From Branchinecta lynchi (lineage: Eukaryota; Arthropoda; Branchiopoda; Anostraca; Branchinectidae), in the NCBI GenBank assembly GCA_023053575.1, contig JAKZAP010000010.1, forward strand, positions 17,606,628 through 17,670,627: a stretch of DNA of 64,000 nt, in the 5' to 3' direction. Of the stretch, positions 53,045 through 61,800 are shown piece after piece (positions within the stretch are counted from its first letter, which is position 1; the number at the start of each line of letters is the position of its first letter). The notes beneath the pieces were generated by a model. It saw only the letters and a program-made list of their open reading frames with translations. It was not told where the DNA came from and made no database searches. The position numbers were made by a program, and so were the translations under genes.

Positions 53045-56030
53045 GTTTCAAGCGCAAACACAAACTAGACCTACGTTGCCTGGGCAACGTGAAGTGTTGC
53101 GGCAACCTTTGTCCGGCTTCGCCGACTAAAGTGTTGCGAGAGCAACACTTGGTTTTGTTTCTTCCCTGTCGGTTAAATGCTGAAGTTGCCAACTTATCAA
53201 AGCTTTTAAAAGGTATGTTCTATAAAAAGAATCATCACATGATCAAAAGTTATTTTTCAGCGTTGTGTAAACAACAACAATTGAATATCGGAAGAAGGGA
53301 ATAAATTGACTTCGCAGTCAGTTGAACTTTAATCCTTTTCAATCGTAGACATCGTAACGGATGAAAACTTGGAACAATAAGATAAGATAAGATAATCTGT
53401 ATTTGAAAGCCGTATGGCCATATACAGTAACAATCAACATACATAAATACAACCAGCATTCAATCACCACTACTATAATTTCTACGGCGCACTTGCTCTA
53501 TCTCTTTCCTCAATCTTACTAAACTCTAAAGCCCTTCCAACAAAATTCCCTACTGCGATAATATACCTCGGCGACGTTGATTTCAAAATCCCAGGGAGAA
53601 AGCCATCATTCCCCTTTTCAAAAATACTTCCCCTCAAATGTGAGAGGCTACGACACCGCAGGAGAATGTGGCCAAGCCCATACTCACCTTCCCCACAAAC
53701 CGGGTAAGACCTATGCATCTTATATAATCTAGTTGGTATTATAAAGCTATCCGTAACTTTTCAGGATTAAAATACCGTAGATGACACTATTAACTTTTAC
53801 GAAACTACCTCATTGTTCTACATTATCGTTTTTACCCGTTGCGTAAACAGTTAATCCTAGGTTACAGCGATAGACCATCGATACAAACTTTCTACCGTCA
53901 GGTTTATAGAAATCGAATACAATGTGCACCAATTTACAAAAGTTCTAGCCCCTCGTGAACCGATTCTTACTTACAAGTATCTCTCCCGTGATAGACATCA
54001 AGTTCACCGGATAAAAATAATGGGTACACTAGCGAGCAGAAGTTGTAAACCCCTCATCCCTGAAGATGATCGTAGCATAATAGCCGCTTATTACTTACAA
54101 GCCCCTTGCATGTCTTACAATTGGGAACCAAATTGTTCTTACCATCGAATACACCGGAAACAAATAACAGGTACACCAACTAGCAAAAGCTGCAAACCCC
54201 TCATTGCCGAAGATGATTATGAGCCAACAGTTGACTGTTGCATACATGTCCCCTACATGTCTCACAACTGATATCGCCTATTTTTGGTTTCAGTGTGTAC
54301 ATTACTACTGAAGTTGTCAACCCCTTTAAACTTTCAAACTGGTTTCGTTTCTTCGCTGTCGGTTAATGCTGAAGTTGTCAACTTATCGAAGCTTTTTAAA
54401 CGGGATGTTCTAAAAAAATTAATCATATGATCAAAAGGTATTCTTCAGCGTTGTAAAAACAACAACAAAATAATATAGGAAGAAGGGACTAAATTAACTT
54501 TGCAGTCAGTTGAACTTTATTCTTTTCAATCGTAGACATCGTGACGGATGAAAACTTGGGACAATATCTTATATAATCTAGTTGGTATTATAAAGCTATC
54601 CGTAACTTTTCAGTATTAAAATACCATAGATGACACTATTAATTATCATGAAACTACCTCATTGCTTTACATTTTCGTTTGTATCCGTTGTGTAAACAGT
54701 TAACCCTAGGTTACATGGATAGACCATCGACACAAACTTTCTTACCGTCAGATTTACAGAAATCGAATACAATGTGCACCCATTTGCAAAAATTCCTAGC
54801 CCCTCGTGAACCGATCCCTACTTACAAGTCCCTCTCCCGTGATATACATTAAGATAATTAACTGAAAACATTAAGTTAACCGAAAACAAATGATGGGTAC
54901 ACCAGCTAGCAAAAAATGATTGTAGCATAACAGCGGATTATTCCGCTTAGTCCCTTGCATATCTTACCAATGGGAACCAAACTGTCTTACCATCGAATAC
55001 ACCGGAAACAAATAACAGGTACACCAACTAGCAAAAGCTGCAAACCCCTCATTGCCGAAGATGATTATGAGCTAACAGTCGACTGTTGCTTAAAAGTCCC
55101 CTACATGTCTCATAATTGGTATCGCCTATTTTTGGTTTCAGTGTACCTTACTACTGAAGTTGTCAACCCCTTTGAAACTTTCAAACTGGTGTATCTCATG
55201 AAAGAATTTTTGTACCAAAAAATGGATGACATACACTTTGATCAGCTCATCAATGGCTATCGATTCCCGTCGAAAAAAAAATTCTACCTATCTTAGTTCA
55301 AAGGTTGACTTTTTTGCCGTAGGCCAACTTTCTAACGTCACGACTTAGAAAGGAGCAAAGGATAAGCTCTAGTTTCTTTAGCAATGAGAGAACTTTTAAA
55401 GTTTAAGAGGCACATCTGATACCGTTACTCTACCGCAAACCCAAGCGCAAAAAAAATGTATGATAAACTCAGCTGAAGTCGTCGCAGACATGGATAGAAA
55501 CAATAGATGGCAGCACTTTCGGACCCGTGGGAAAAAGCCACTTTTTTGTCTCTGTAGATTTTTCTCTTTATCACTCAAAGAAGATATGTTTGCTGTGGGG
55601 CCGGGTAACTGCCGCATATATTTAACACTTATAGATTTTAGTCCATCTTCAATTTGAAACTGGTGCCTGCCTGCTTGCGTGCTAGAACGGAGCTTTCCAC
55701 TCGAAAGCAGAAACATGGTTTGATGAAACGAAAGGTTCCCTACACAACTTCAGATGGTCCTCTCTGACATAGGCTATACAACTCCACTTCACTTCGCAAA
55801 CCGTAGGCTCTGGCTCGAGGACAAGCAAAAACCATCCTTATTGGCCCCAGGCAAGAGTTCTACGGAGCTTTCCAAAATGTAATGTCATATTCATCAATCC
55901 GACCTAAGGTCCACACTTTCCGTAAAAGCCGCACAGGTTAGACCCTTCCCAGTTACCAGGAATAAAATGAAATCGGTGGCATAGGAAAAAAAATAACGAG
56001 GACAAAACCAAAGTGTTGCTCTCGCAACAC
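53045..56030 (+). repeat. Family G copy 2, with internal duplication and a retrotransposon insertion
   Basis: It begins CTACGTTGCCTGGGCAACGT and GAAGTGTTGCGG, and ends ACCAAAGTGTTGCTCTCGCA followed by ACAC. Two long related units, 53160-54340 and 54342-55200, share TTAAATGCTGAAGTTG, GATCAAAAG, GGATGAAAACTTGG and the tandem-looking block ACACCGGAAACAAATAACAG with TGCAAACCCCTCATTGCCGA. It is not interrupted by family C, so it provides the empty site for the C insertion in copy 1. The right third (55240-55980) matches 26600-27320. No convincing protein. Confidence 0.65.
53377..53719 (-). mobile_element. 5'-truncated non-LTR retrotransposon with zinc-binding C terminus
   Basis: A copy on the minus strand ends in an AGATAAGATAAGATAA-complement tail at its left edge. 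It carries the C-terminal coding end with YPVCGEGEYGLGHILLRCRS, the zf-RVT/C2H(C) type segment found after the reverse transcriptase of many non-LTR elements. The uninterrupted paralogous site at 54568-54578 shows a clean insertion between GGAACAAT and ATCTTATATAATC. I see almost no target duplication. Confidence 0.75.
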
Positions 56031-56150
56031 AATGATCAGCTACGTAGGACATAACCTCCTTCGCTCGAAGCGTCAAAGATTGATTTTGGATTTATTTATT
56101 TATTTGGTACGTATGTAGACTTCTTACCTTTAATTAAACGTCACGAAAAA

Positions 56151-56900
56151 AACAAGACCAAGGGTTTCGATGGGATCCACAAATCCACAATCCGTAATCG
56201 ATTTCCAGTCTTCTCGAGACTCCTTAAGCATTTTTTATACTAAAATTTAGAAACAGAATAAGGCTAATGGCTAATCATCTTAGAAAACCAAGTTCAGATA
56301 TGGATACAGCATGCGTGTTTACCACACTACACCTCATACTTAATTTGACGAAACTGATCAAAACTTCCTGCCGCCTTACTACTGCCAAATTTCTAGTTTT
56401 TTGTCCGGTAAGAAATTATAGCTCAAAAACGAATCAGGCACATCTTCTTACCCCTATATCGAACCTCTGATCAACTTCAGATAAAATGTGGACTTTTAAC
56501 ACATTTCCCAGTTCTGGCCGGATTCCGGGCGAAATATCTGTCCGGCGAGAAAGAATTCATATACGGATTCAATATGCCTCGTTACCACTACACATAGCCT
56601 CTGATTAACTTCTGATAAAACTTTCACTTATTTAATTGTCTAGTTTCAGCGGGATTCCGGTCCGGGTAGAAAATGATTGTCATATTCGGATTCAGCATGT
56701 CTTCTGACTCCTAAATCGGACATCTAATCAACTCTAAAAAAAACGTTTACTTAAAAAAAAATCCTGTTCTGGCTGGATTCCGGGCGAACTACTTGTCCAG
56801 CGAGAGAATGACTTTCACATACGTGTTCAGCATATTTTCTTAACCGAAATCGACTATCTCATTGGTTGTTCCCCCTTAATCTGAACCCCCAACCCTTATA
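56151..56900 (+). mobile_element. Family B element, copy 7, 3' truncated
   Basis: The 5' end AACAAGACCAAGGGTTTCGA and GATGGGATCCACAA is followed by about four 137-bp units (CAGTTCTGGCCGGATTCCGG; CTGGATTCCGGGCGAACTAC). It stops near ATCTGAACCCCCAACCC at about 56900, before the GACGGACGG tract and the 3' palindrome. Confidence 0.75.
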
Positions 56901-57098
56901 AGACAATAAAAGAAAGATTTAGCTGATGAGCAAATAATTTTCCGCTGAGATATTTAACGGTCAACCACCTTCCGAATAGTGAATGGGCCAATCAAATTGA
57001 CGGACTTGTGGCTCAAAAAGAATTATTTGATTTCGGCATTTGCAAATAGCGTTGGCTGAGGTTACGAATTTTCAGAAAGAAAAGGTAAAGTGTGTTCG

Positions 57099-57210
57099 CA
57101 TGGCCGTATGCAGGAGGGAGAGGGTTACCCCCCTCCAAAAAAAGGAGAAAAAAACATAAGAAAACTAAACGTTGTTATAGGCTTTAACCTAGTTCCTGGA
57201 TACGGACCTG
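57099..57210. mobile_element. hAT-like MITE, copy 7, internally deleted, perfect 8-bp target duplication
   Basis: Ends CATGGCCGTATGCAGG and CCTGGATACGGACCTG, flanked by TGTGTTCG at 57091-57098 and 57211-57218. At 112 bp it lacks most of the poly-G interior. It shows that very short derivatives still transposed, or were deleted after insertion. Confidence 0.85.
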
Positions 57211-57474
57211 TGTGTTCGTCTTGATCGTTTCTATTGAGTATTAAAGGTTCCTCCCGCATTTTCCACAAGACTAATTAACTTCTTTGAAGGTGGTTAATCC
57301 TAAATGGATACAATGCAAGCAACTGCTATCCGGTCCAGAGTGCCTATGCAGTTAACCAAAAAGTTTTAATCGGTTTAGTCATGCAGTTCGAAAAATAAAA
57401 TACAATAGTTCGGCTAACATCATTCCATCTCGGCTGTTATCGGAACAAAATCTCAAAGGCTATTTTAAGAATAC

Positions 57475-57489
57475 CAGGCCCGTGTCCAT

Positions 57490-57522
<33 letters not shown>

Positions 57523-57655
57523 TACCTGTGGTTCGGACAGAAAAGTAAAAAAAAACATAGATCAAAGGGAAAAGCCTATAAAAATGGTAATTTTTGCATG
57601 TTTCGGGGGGGGGGGTCAACCCCCTAGCCCTCCCCTCCCACTGGATACGGCCCTG
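57475..57655 (+). mobile_element. hAT-like MITE, copy 8
   Basis: Ends CAGGCCCGTGTCCATT and ACTGGATACGGCCCTG, with G runs at 57500-57522 and 57605-57615 and the family segment GTTCGGACAGAAAAGTAAAA. The flanks AAGAATAC and CTGTTAGG do not match, so the target duplication is lost or the copy is recombinant. Confidence 0.82.
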
Positions 57656-57729
57656 CTGTTAGGTATTTTAGTAAAAAATAAATTTTTTGTATTTATTTAA
57701 TATACTTGACTTTAGAAAATAGACAAGCC

Positions 57730-57850
57730 GAAATATTTCAGCCCAAGCTGATTGCGAATCATATTTGATCTCGTTAAACGGTCACGTCAGCTGATCTTGT
57801 TACAGCGATATTTCGGCCCTTGTGACAAAGGCCCCATTCAGGCCTTCAAG
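57730..57850 (-). ncRNA. Decayed hammerhead motif (copy 11)
   Basis: On the minus strand AGGCCTGAATGGGGCC...AAGGGCCGAAATATCGCTG: GAAA, ATC and inner helix I are kept, but CTGANGA reads CTGAATG, losing G8 and A9. It continues into GATCAGCTGACGTGACCG and, at the left edge, AATCAGCTTGGGCTGAAAT, the family 3' end. Confidence 0.65.
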
Positions 57851-57931
57851 TACCAACTACTTTTACACATTACATTTACCACTTTGGCCCCTTCCCTAGT
57901 CCTAGTTTATATAAGTAGTGAACTGAAAGAC

Positions 57932-58012
57932 AAAAATGCTCCGCAGACGGGATTTGAACCCAGGACCTTCTGCTTACTAGGCAGGTGCTCTAACCGAGGG
58001 GCTGGTGAACAG
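57932..58012 (-). pseudogene. tRNA-like sequence, Thr (AGT) type, with acceptor stem lost
   Basis: On the minus strand there is a D-arm-like block (CAGCCCCTCGGTTAGAGCA), a 4-bp anticodon stem CTGC/GCAG around the 7-nt loop CTAGTAA (anticodon AGT at 57978-57976), and a T arm with the B box GGTTCAAATCC. TTTTT follows at 57936-57932 as a possible Pol III terminator. The 5' side has no partner for the 3' acceptor segment (CTGCGGA), so it is not a functional tRNA as it stands. It could be a tRNA pseudogene or the head of a tRNA-derived SINE. Confidence 0.6.
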
Positions 58013-58140
58013 AGTTCGCAAACCAACAATAGTCTGGTAGAAGCCGGCCATAGGAACAGGGATCCCGCCAGAAGGCAAATTCGTCTAATCAGTTCACATC
58101 CCCATGTCACGGAAATTAATAATAATACATATGTATTGTT

Positions 58141-58350
58141 CGAGGGGTTGCTCTGTCTCCGCCATCAGTGTACACCTCGGCACTGGCGTGGCACCGGTGT
58201 TGCACCGGCGAGGCACTGGCGTGGTTCCGGCACGGCACCGCGGCACTGGCGTGGTTCCGGCACGGCACCGCGGCACCGGCGTGGTTCCGGCACGGCACCG
58301 CGGCACGCGCCACTTGGTGTACGTCGTTTTTGAGAGTGAGAAACCCCTCG
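58141..58350. mobile_element. Family K TIR element, copy 3, carrying a GC-rich minisatellite
   Basis: Ends CGAGGGGTT and AACCCCTCG are inverted and the subterminal motifs GTGTACACC and GGTGTACG match copy 2. The flanks GTATTGTT (58133-58140) and GTATTAAG (58351-58358) share their first five bases. The centre is occupied by the 30-bp minisatellite described separately. Confidence 0.6.
58178..58312 (+). repeat. 30-bp GC-rich minisatellite
   Basis: Three nearly perfect 30-bp units (58211-58240, 58241-58270, 58271-58300) contain GGCACTGGCGTGGTTCCGGC and ACGGCACCG, preceded by two variant partial units. Local GC is far above the surroundings. Because 30 is divisible by three, long repetitive open frames appear on both strands (for example ALAWFRHGTA repeats); I do not regard them as genes. 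Confidence 0.85.
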
Positions 58351-58435
58351 GTATTAAGTTTGCCACTGGTCAGAAGACATTTTCCTGTTCTTTGTTTGTT
58401 AGTTCTTGCGTTCTTCGTTTTTTTTTTCGCAACTG

Positions 58436-59687
58436 TTTTTGGGATCTCAAAACGTAAGTGGAGGGATACCTATGACATCGCAAAAGTTTTCCGTCTGTCC
58501 GTCCGTCCGTCTGTGCGCACTGTAACTCTCGAAGGGAATGAGATATTTTGATGAAACTTGGTGTGAGGATTCTTTGGGTCAAGAGTAAGGTCAAGTTCGT
58601 AGACTTAGCCCTACATTTAGGGGTGGGGGAGGGGTTTTAGATTAAGTGGCAAATTAAATATTTATTAACAGATAATATGATAGTCGATTATGGGGTAAGA
58701 AGACATGTTGAACTCGACGGTGAAAACCATTTTGAATTCGGAAGAGTAGTTCGCCCGGAATCCGGCCAAAATCAGAAAGTTTGTTAAAATTAAAAGTTTT
58801 ATTTGAAGTTGATTAGATGTTCGATTTAAGGGTAAGAAGACATGCTAAACACGATGGTGAAAACCGTTTTATCGCCGGACAAGTAGTTAGCCTAGAATCC
58901 GTCTAAAACCGGAAAGTCTGTTAAAAGTAAAAGTCTTATTTGAAGATGATTAGATGTTCTATTTATGGGTAGGAAGCCATGCTGAACACAACGGTGAAAA
59001 CCATTTTTCGCCGAACAAGTAGTTCGCCCGGAATCCGGCCAAAACCGAAAGTTTGTTAAAAGTAAAAGTTTTATTTGGAGTTGATTAGATGTTCGATTTA
59101 GGAGTAAGAAGACATGCTGAACACTTTTGTGAAAACAATTTTCTACCCAGACAAGTAGTTCGCCCGGAATCTTGCCAAAACCGAAAATTGTTAAAAGTTG
59201 GAGTTTTATTTGTAGTTGATTAGATATTCGATTTAGGGGTAAAGAGATGGAGAATCCGTGTATGACAATCATTTTTTACCCGAACATATAGTTCGACGGG
59301 AATCCAGCTGGAGCCGGAAAATTTGTTATAAATTGAATTTTTATTTGAAGTTGATTAGATGTTCAATATTGGGGAAAGAAGATACGCTGAGTTCGTTTTT
59401 GAGCTTTCTTTTTTCGCCGGAAAAGTAGTTCCGGAATTCGGCCGAAACCAGGAAATTGGCAGAAGTGGCAGGAAGTTTTCGTCAAAACAGAGATGGCTTA
59501 TAGGGGTAAACACACATGCTGATTCAATACCTGAACTTGTTTTTCTCAGATGATTAACCTGTTTCTGAATTTTAATAGTACAAATGTTCAAGGAGTCTTT
59601 CGAAGACTGGATCTGGCGAAGACAAGACCTAATTGTCTGGATCAAATATTGAATTTTTGGGATCCCATCGAAACCTTTGGTTTTGTT
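58436..59687 (-). mobile_element. Family B element, copy 8, full length in minus orientation
   Basis: The 3' end TTTTTGGGATCTCAAAACGT lies at 58436 with the GTCTGTCCGTCCGTCCGTCT tract. About six 137-bp units follow (GGTAAGAAGACATG landmarks at 58693, 58831, 58968 and 59102, spaced 134-138 bp). The 5' end GGGATCCCATCGAAACCTTT and GGTTTTGTT lies at 59687. The palindrome nearest the 3' end is mutated (GGGATCTC). Confidence 0.82.
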
Positions 59688-59694
59688 CCAATTT

Positions 59695-59745
59695 CTTCCG
59701 TGTTAGCCTGCTACTATTGCGTTAAATAAAATTGATTGACTAATA
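59695..59745 (+). repeat. Truncated non-LTR 3' end
   Basis: CCGTGTTAGCCTGCTACTAT, then GTTAAATAAAATTGATTGAC. It is similar to the complement of 61340-61400 (CGTGTTAGCCTAGTGCTAAT, AAAATAAAATTGATTGATTG), so both are 3' ends of one family with TTGA tails. Confidence 0.6.
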
Positions 59746-60696
59746 AGAGCTACCATCCCCTTGGGAATATTTATAGGCACCTATGCCGCGGTGCAATCCT
59801 TTCTGAACATCAACACGCGGCAGTTGTGTAAATGAGCCAAAGGGCGTCAAAACGTTAGCACATTTGAATGAATTGCATAATAAGGCTCATTGTCCAACCG
59901 CACCAATCACTCTTGACAAGTTGGGCCTTTTTGACAGCTGAGTGAAACGCAACTAGGACCATGAGTGACAAGCGCAAAGGATTTGAAATTCGCAAGTCGG
60001 AATTTGGCGAGTGTGAGAGGTACTATTATTTCGTCAAGATCAGGACGTGGAGAGGTTTTAACAATACAATGGCTGGTTTAATGGGTGGAAAGCTTTTAGT
60101 GTTTTCTATGGAATAAACGACCTGATAATGGAATAAGGCTTTTAGCGCAAAGGTCCGGATGATAATTTCTCTGAAATGTGTCCCCTTTAATCAGTGTTTC
60201 CCCCTCGCTGAGCCTGGTCTTGGACGAACACGACCTCCAATGTTCTTTTTTCTTTTCAGCTATGTGTTTGTTGTTTTTCCAGCGAGATAACAGAAGGATA
60301 TAACAGACGAGATATAATTAATACATTAATCATAAATAACTGGAGAAGTCGAGAACCCCAATTAGTGTATCAAACTCAAAAAGTCACATAAAAAAGGGAA
60401 TATGAGAGGCAACCCCCTTCATGTTTGACACTGGAAAACGGATACGTCCCCTCACTGAGCCTGGCCCTGGACGAACACGACCTCCATTATTTATTTTCTT
60501 TTTTCCAGCTAAATGTTTTTTGTTTTTCCGGCTTAAAATCTCTTCCTCTCAACGACCCAATCGAGCAGCAAAAACAGCAGCCGTTTCCAAAACAAAATTG
60601 CATCACCAGCATTAACTCCAAGCAACTTTCACGAAGAAATTCACAAAGTCAGATACTCAAGCTAGAATTTGTTGTTTTCCCCACGTTAATTTTCCA
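59746..60696 (+). other. No gene; direct duplication at 60.20 and 60.44 kb
   Basis: A segment with CTGAGCCTGG.CTTGGACGAA or CCTGGACGAA, CACGACCTCCA and TTCTTTT..CAGCTA.ATGTTT occurs at about 60200-60290 and 60445-60540, a direct repeat with a period of about 250 bp. Short overlapping frames only. Confidence 0.5.
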
Positions 60697-60760
60697 GCTC
60701 GAGCCTGAAGAGGACCCTTGCTAAGAAGGGCCGAAAGTAAAATTAAACCTGCATGTTTTG
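60697..60760 (+). ncRNA. Hammerhead motif with altered helix III (copy 12)
   Basis: CTGAAGA at 60705-60711, helix II intact with loop GCTAAG, GAAA at 60733-60736, but the following ATATC is replaced by GTAAAATT. The cleavage triplet and helix I 3' strand are therefore not recognisable. It lies immediately upstream of the RT fragment at 60763. Confidence 0.6.
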
Positions 60761-60762
60761 TC

Positions 60763-61345
60763 GAGGTATTGATGTTAGCCTAATCGGGTATGCTGATGAT
60801 ATTCTTAACCCCAGCCGTACCGTTACTCGTTTGGAAGAAAATTTCGATGAGCACAGAAGATGGGCCCGTTGGAATGCATTTCAATGCAGATAAATCCCAA
60901 GTTGTACTTTTTAACTTGAAATCCAACTCGGATGTAACAGTACGACTGGGAAGTGTTCATGTGAAGCCACTGTATTCGCTAATTTACCTGGGGTTCCCTA
61001 TTGGAAAATCCATCAAAGAAGCCATGCACTATTTATAAGGCATATACGTCAAAGAATCGCAGGTGCATCCGGATCTGTTGTATCTAATAAGCTACGTTTT
61101 CTACGTCCCGTCCTTGCGGCTATCTGCAATTCAATCGCCCTACCTCACGTCCTGGATACTGCACCTTTATTGATATTGACTGGAAAACCCTCTTGGTTTA
61201 GTCGTGTGGTAAAAGCTATATTGTGTATTTCGTAAGTTAATTCTCTTTCGTGTTTTCCTTCGTTTTCTCTTTACTATTTACTCCGTCTTCGTACCTTGTG
61301 TGTATGTTAACGGGTCATAAAAAAAATCATCATCATCATCAATCA
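60763..61345 (+). pseudogene. Non-LTR retrotransposon remnant 1: reverse transcriptase palm/thumb and 3' end
   Basis: The frame at 60772 opens with VSLIGYADDILNPSRTVTRL, containing the catalytic YADD motif of a reverse transcriptase. After a frameshift near 60870 the next frame reads MHFNADKSQVVLFN and YSLIYLGFPIGKSI, the thumb-side region including the conserved YLG motif. A stop at 61036 is followed by a further open part (QRIAGASGSVVSNKLRFLRP). The 3' UTR has ACTATTTACTCCGTCTTCG, GGGTCATAAAAAAAATC and a TCATCATCATCA tail at 61325. It is 5'-truncated and dead. The clade (for example CR1/L2/Jockey-like) is not determinable. Confidence 0.85.
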
Positions 61346-61800
61346 ATCAATCGATCAATCAATTTTATTTTCAACCCTATTAGCACTAGGCTAACACGGC
61401 GGGAATTGGAAAAATAAGCACTCACTAACAATACAAATAAAACACAAACTAACAAACAATAAATAAGAAACGAACATAAGTCATGGGCAGTTACAATGTT
61501 TAGTAAAACACGGAACCAGTGAATTTAGGTACAATCGTAATAGCTCTAATAAAACTCAGATTGGAGCAGATAGTGGAAAATCAAAAGATCTCTTAGCAGA
61601 ATCCAAATAATGTTATTTGTAAATGATACAAAAGTAAGTTAAACTTTAATAAATTATCACCCGCACCAAAGCCTTTTTTGCAACTACATATGTTTTGATA
61701 AATTCAAAACTCATTTTTTCTTGGTTTTTTCTTCTTCCTCATTTAATTACTCCGTCTTTTTGCACGTTTGTGCATTATGATGGGCAATAAACCTATTATT
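61346..61800. repeat. Two abutting truncated non-LTR 3' ends in opposite orientation
   Basis: From 61335 the ATCAATCAATCAATCGATCA microsatellite followed by TTTTATTTTCAACCC is the minus-oriented end of one copy. At 61735-61800 TTAATTACTCCGTCTTTTTG, GGGCAATAAACC and TATTATTATT form the plus-oriented end of another. The middle, 61500-61720, is unassigned. Confidence 0.6.

Noticed and set aside
57752..58333. A 193-residue open frame on the plus strand
   Set aside because: It runs through a hammerhead relic, the antisense of a tRNA-like sequence and a 30-bp minisatellite. The open length is a consequence of the minisatellite period being divisible by three.
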